Of a DNA stretch of 8,393 nt, positions 7,731 through 8,393 are shown one piece after another. Below the pieces are notes generated by a model. It searched no databases. It saw only the letters and a program-made list of their open reading frames with translations, and was not told the DNA's origin. Within the stretch, counting starts at the first letter, position 1; each line of letters opens with the position of its first letter. The stretch is from Candidatus Omnitrophota bacterium (GTDB lineage: Bacteria > Omnitrophota > Gorgyraeia > B26-G9), in the NCBI GenBank assembly GCA_030630245.1, contig DAOVNL010000024.1:1-8393 (forward strand), in the 5' to 3' direction. Position numbers and translations under genes: made by a program.

Positions 7731-8393
7731 ATGAAGAGTGAGAAAAATTTTTTTATTGTCATAGCGATTACAGTATGCGTGCTTGTATTTTATCCCGTGC
7801 TTATGAAAAAGATATTTCCGCAGTATTTTCCTGAGCAGCCCCAACTCCAGCCCCAGCTCCAATCACAAACTGAGCAAATTACTATAAATAATGAGATAAA
7901 GCCGAAACAACCCGTGTCCATCAGCCCAACCTATTCAAAAGAAAAGACTTACACTTTATATAATAACATTTATGAAATAGAGGTGAATAGCCCAAATGCT
8001 GATATTAAAAGCATAAAGCTTTTGCAGATCATGGATCCCGCGACCAATGCGCCGACGGTCTTAATGGATACTCAGGATAGGATGCCGGGTATTTTTAATG
8101 ATTCAGGGCTCACGGATAAGGCTGTTTTACAAAATATCGAGAGCAGTAATAATGCGGCGATCTTTCATTATAAGCATGAGGCAGGGCTGAATATCCGCAA
8201 AAAACTAAGAATAGACAATGATATATACAGCGTGTCGCTTTCTTTTGAGATCGAAAACCCGTCAAAAATAGAAAAGGTTTTATCATACCGTCTTGTTGCG
8301 GCCGCGGGAATTAAAAATACCGCTAAGGTTGACGAGCGTTTCAGTAATCAGATCACGGTTTTAAAGGATAAAAAAACCATAAAGAAAAACCTG
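7731..8393 (+). CDS. yidC: Membrane protein insertase YidC, 5' part (runs off the right edge)
   Basis: This inner-membrane insertase works alone or with SecYEG to insert membrane proteins. The first 221 codons are present, with no stop. A single transmembrane anchor lies at about 7-25, followed by a Gln/Pro-rich linker (about 31-50) containing a two-copy repeat, and then the start of the beta-rich periplasmic domain, with YTLYNNIYEIEVNSPNADIKSI at about 73-94. This large periplasmic domain is typical of diderm bacteria and missing from the short Gram-positive YidC. The conserved insertase core is outside the window, so the name rests on the domain layout and on the rpmH-rnpA-yidD-yidC order. 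AGGA five bases upstream of the ATG is the likely ribosome binding site. Confidence 0.9.
   Translation, partial: MKSEKNFFIVIAITVCVLVFYPVLMKKIFPQYFPEQPQLQPQLQSQTEQITINNEIKPKQPVSISPTYSKEKTYTLYNNIYEIEVNSPNADIKSIKLLQIMDPATNAPTVLMDTQDRMPGIFNDSGLTDKAVLQNIESSNNAAIFHYKHEAGLNIRKKLRIDNDIYSVSLSFEIENPSKIEKVLSYRLVAAAGIKNTAKVDERFSNQITVLKDKKTIKKNL
7836..7859 (+). repeat. 12-base tandem repeat inside yidC
   Basis: CAGCCCCAACTC and CAGCCCCAGCTC stand head to tail with one difference. They encode Gln-Pro-Gln-Leu twice in the linker after the YidC membrane anchor. The repeat is in frame and probably arose by slippage. Confidence 0.7.

Noticed and set aside
7611..7862. Minus-strand open frame across the yidD end and yidC start.
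   Set aside because: It overlaps two well-supported genes on the other strand and shows no family pattern.

Overview
The window is a bacterial chromosomal replication-origin neighbourhood. Two gene sets diverge from an AT-rich spacer at about 6755-7024. Leftward on the minus strand are dnaA, dnaN, a DciA-type DUF721 gene, a small RemB-like gene, gyrB and the 5' part of gyrA. Rightward on the plus strand are rpmH, rnpA, yidD and the 5' part of yidC. Every gene therefore points away from the origin, which is the usual leading-strand arrangement.

The organism cannot be named with certainty. The DNA is fairly AT-rich. YidC has the long periplasmic N-terminal domain of diderm (Gram-negative) bacteria. 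GyrB is 840 residues and carries a large insertion after the TOPRIM domain. The dnaA-dnaN-(dciA)-(remB-like)-gyrB-gyrA order resembles Gram-positive origin clusters but has no recF. A deep-branching, uncultured diderm such as an Omnitrophota or other PVC-related lineage would fit; this is inference.

Layout: gyrA 5' part (1-941); a 159-base spacer with a GC-rich imperfect palindrome and a short A-rich tandem repeat (942-1100); gyrB (1101-3623); TTG-started 62-codon RemB/DUF370-like gene (3641-3829); dciA-like gene (3832-4140); dnaN (4150-5268); a 127-base dnaA-dnaN spacer with a -10 box and a candidate DnaA-trio tract (5269-5395); dnaA (5396-6754); main origin spacer with two perfect DnaA boxes, an AT-rich tract and the rpmH promoter (6755-7024); rpmH (7025-7162); rnpA (7164-7502); yidD (7499-7708); yidC 5' part (7731-8393).

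The left arm encodes initiation and elongation of replication: initiator DnaA, sliding clamp DnaN, probable helicase operator DciA and the two gyrase subunits. The right arm is the conserved rpmH-rnpA-yidD-yidC cluster linking ribosome assembly, tRNA 5' maturation and membrane protein insertion. No insertion sequence, CRISPR array, tRNA or rRNA was seen. The points most worth a second look are non-coding: a TTA/CTA trinucleotide tract next to a near-consensus DnaA box downstream of dnaA, and a -10 element placed so that dnaA may be transcribed without a leader.
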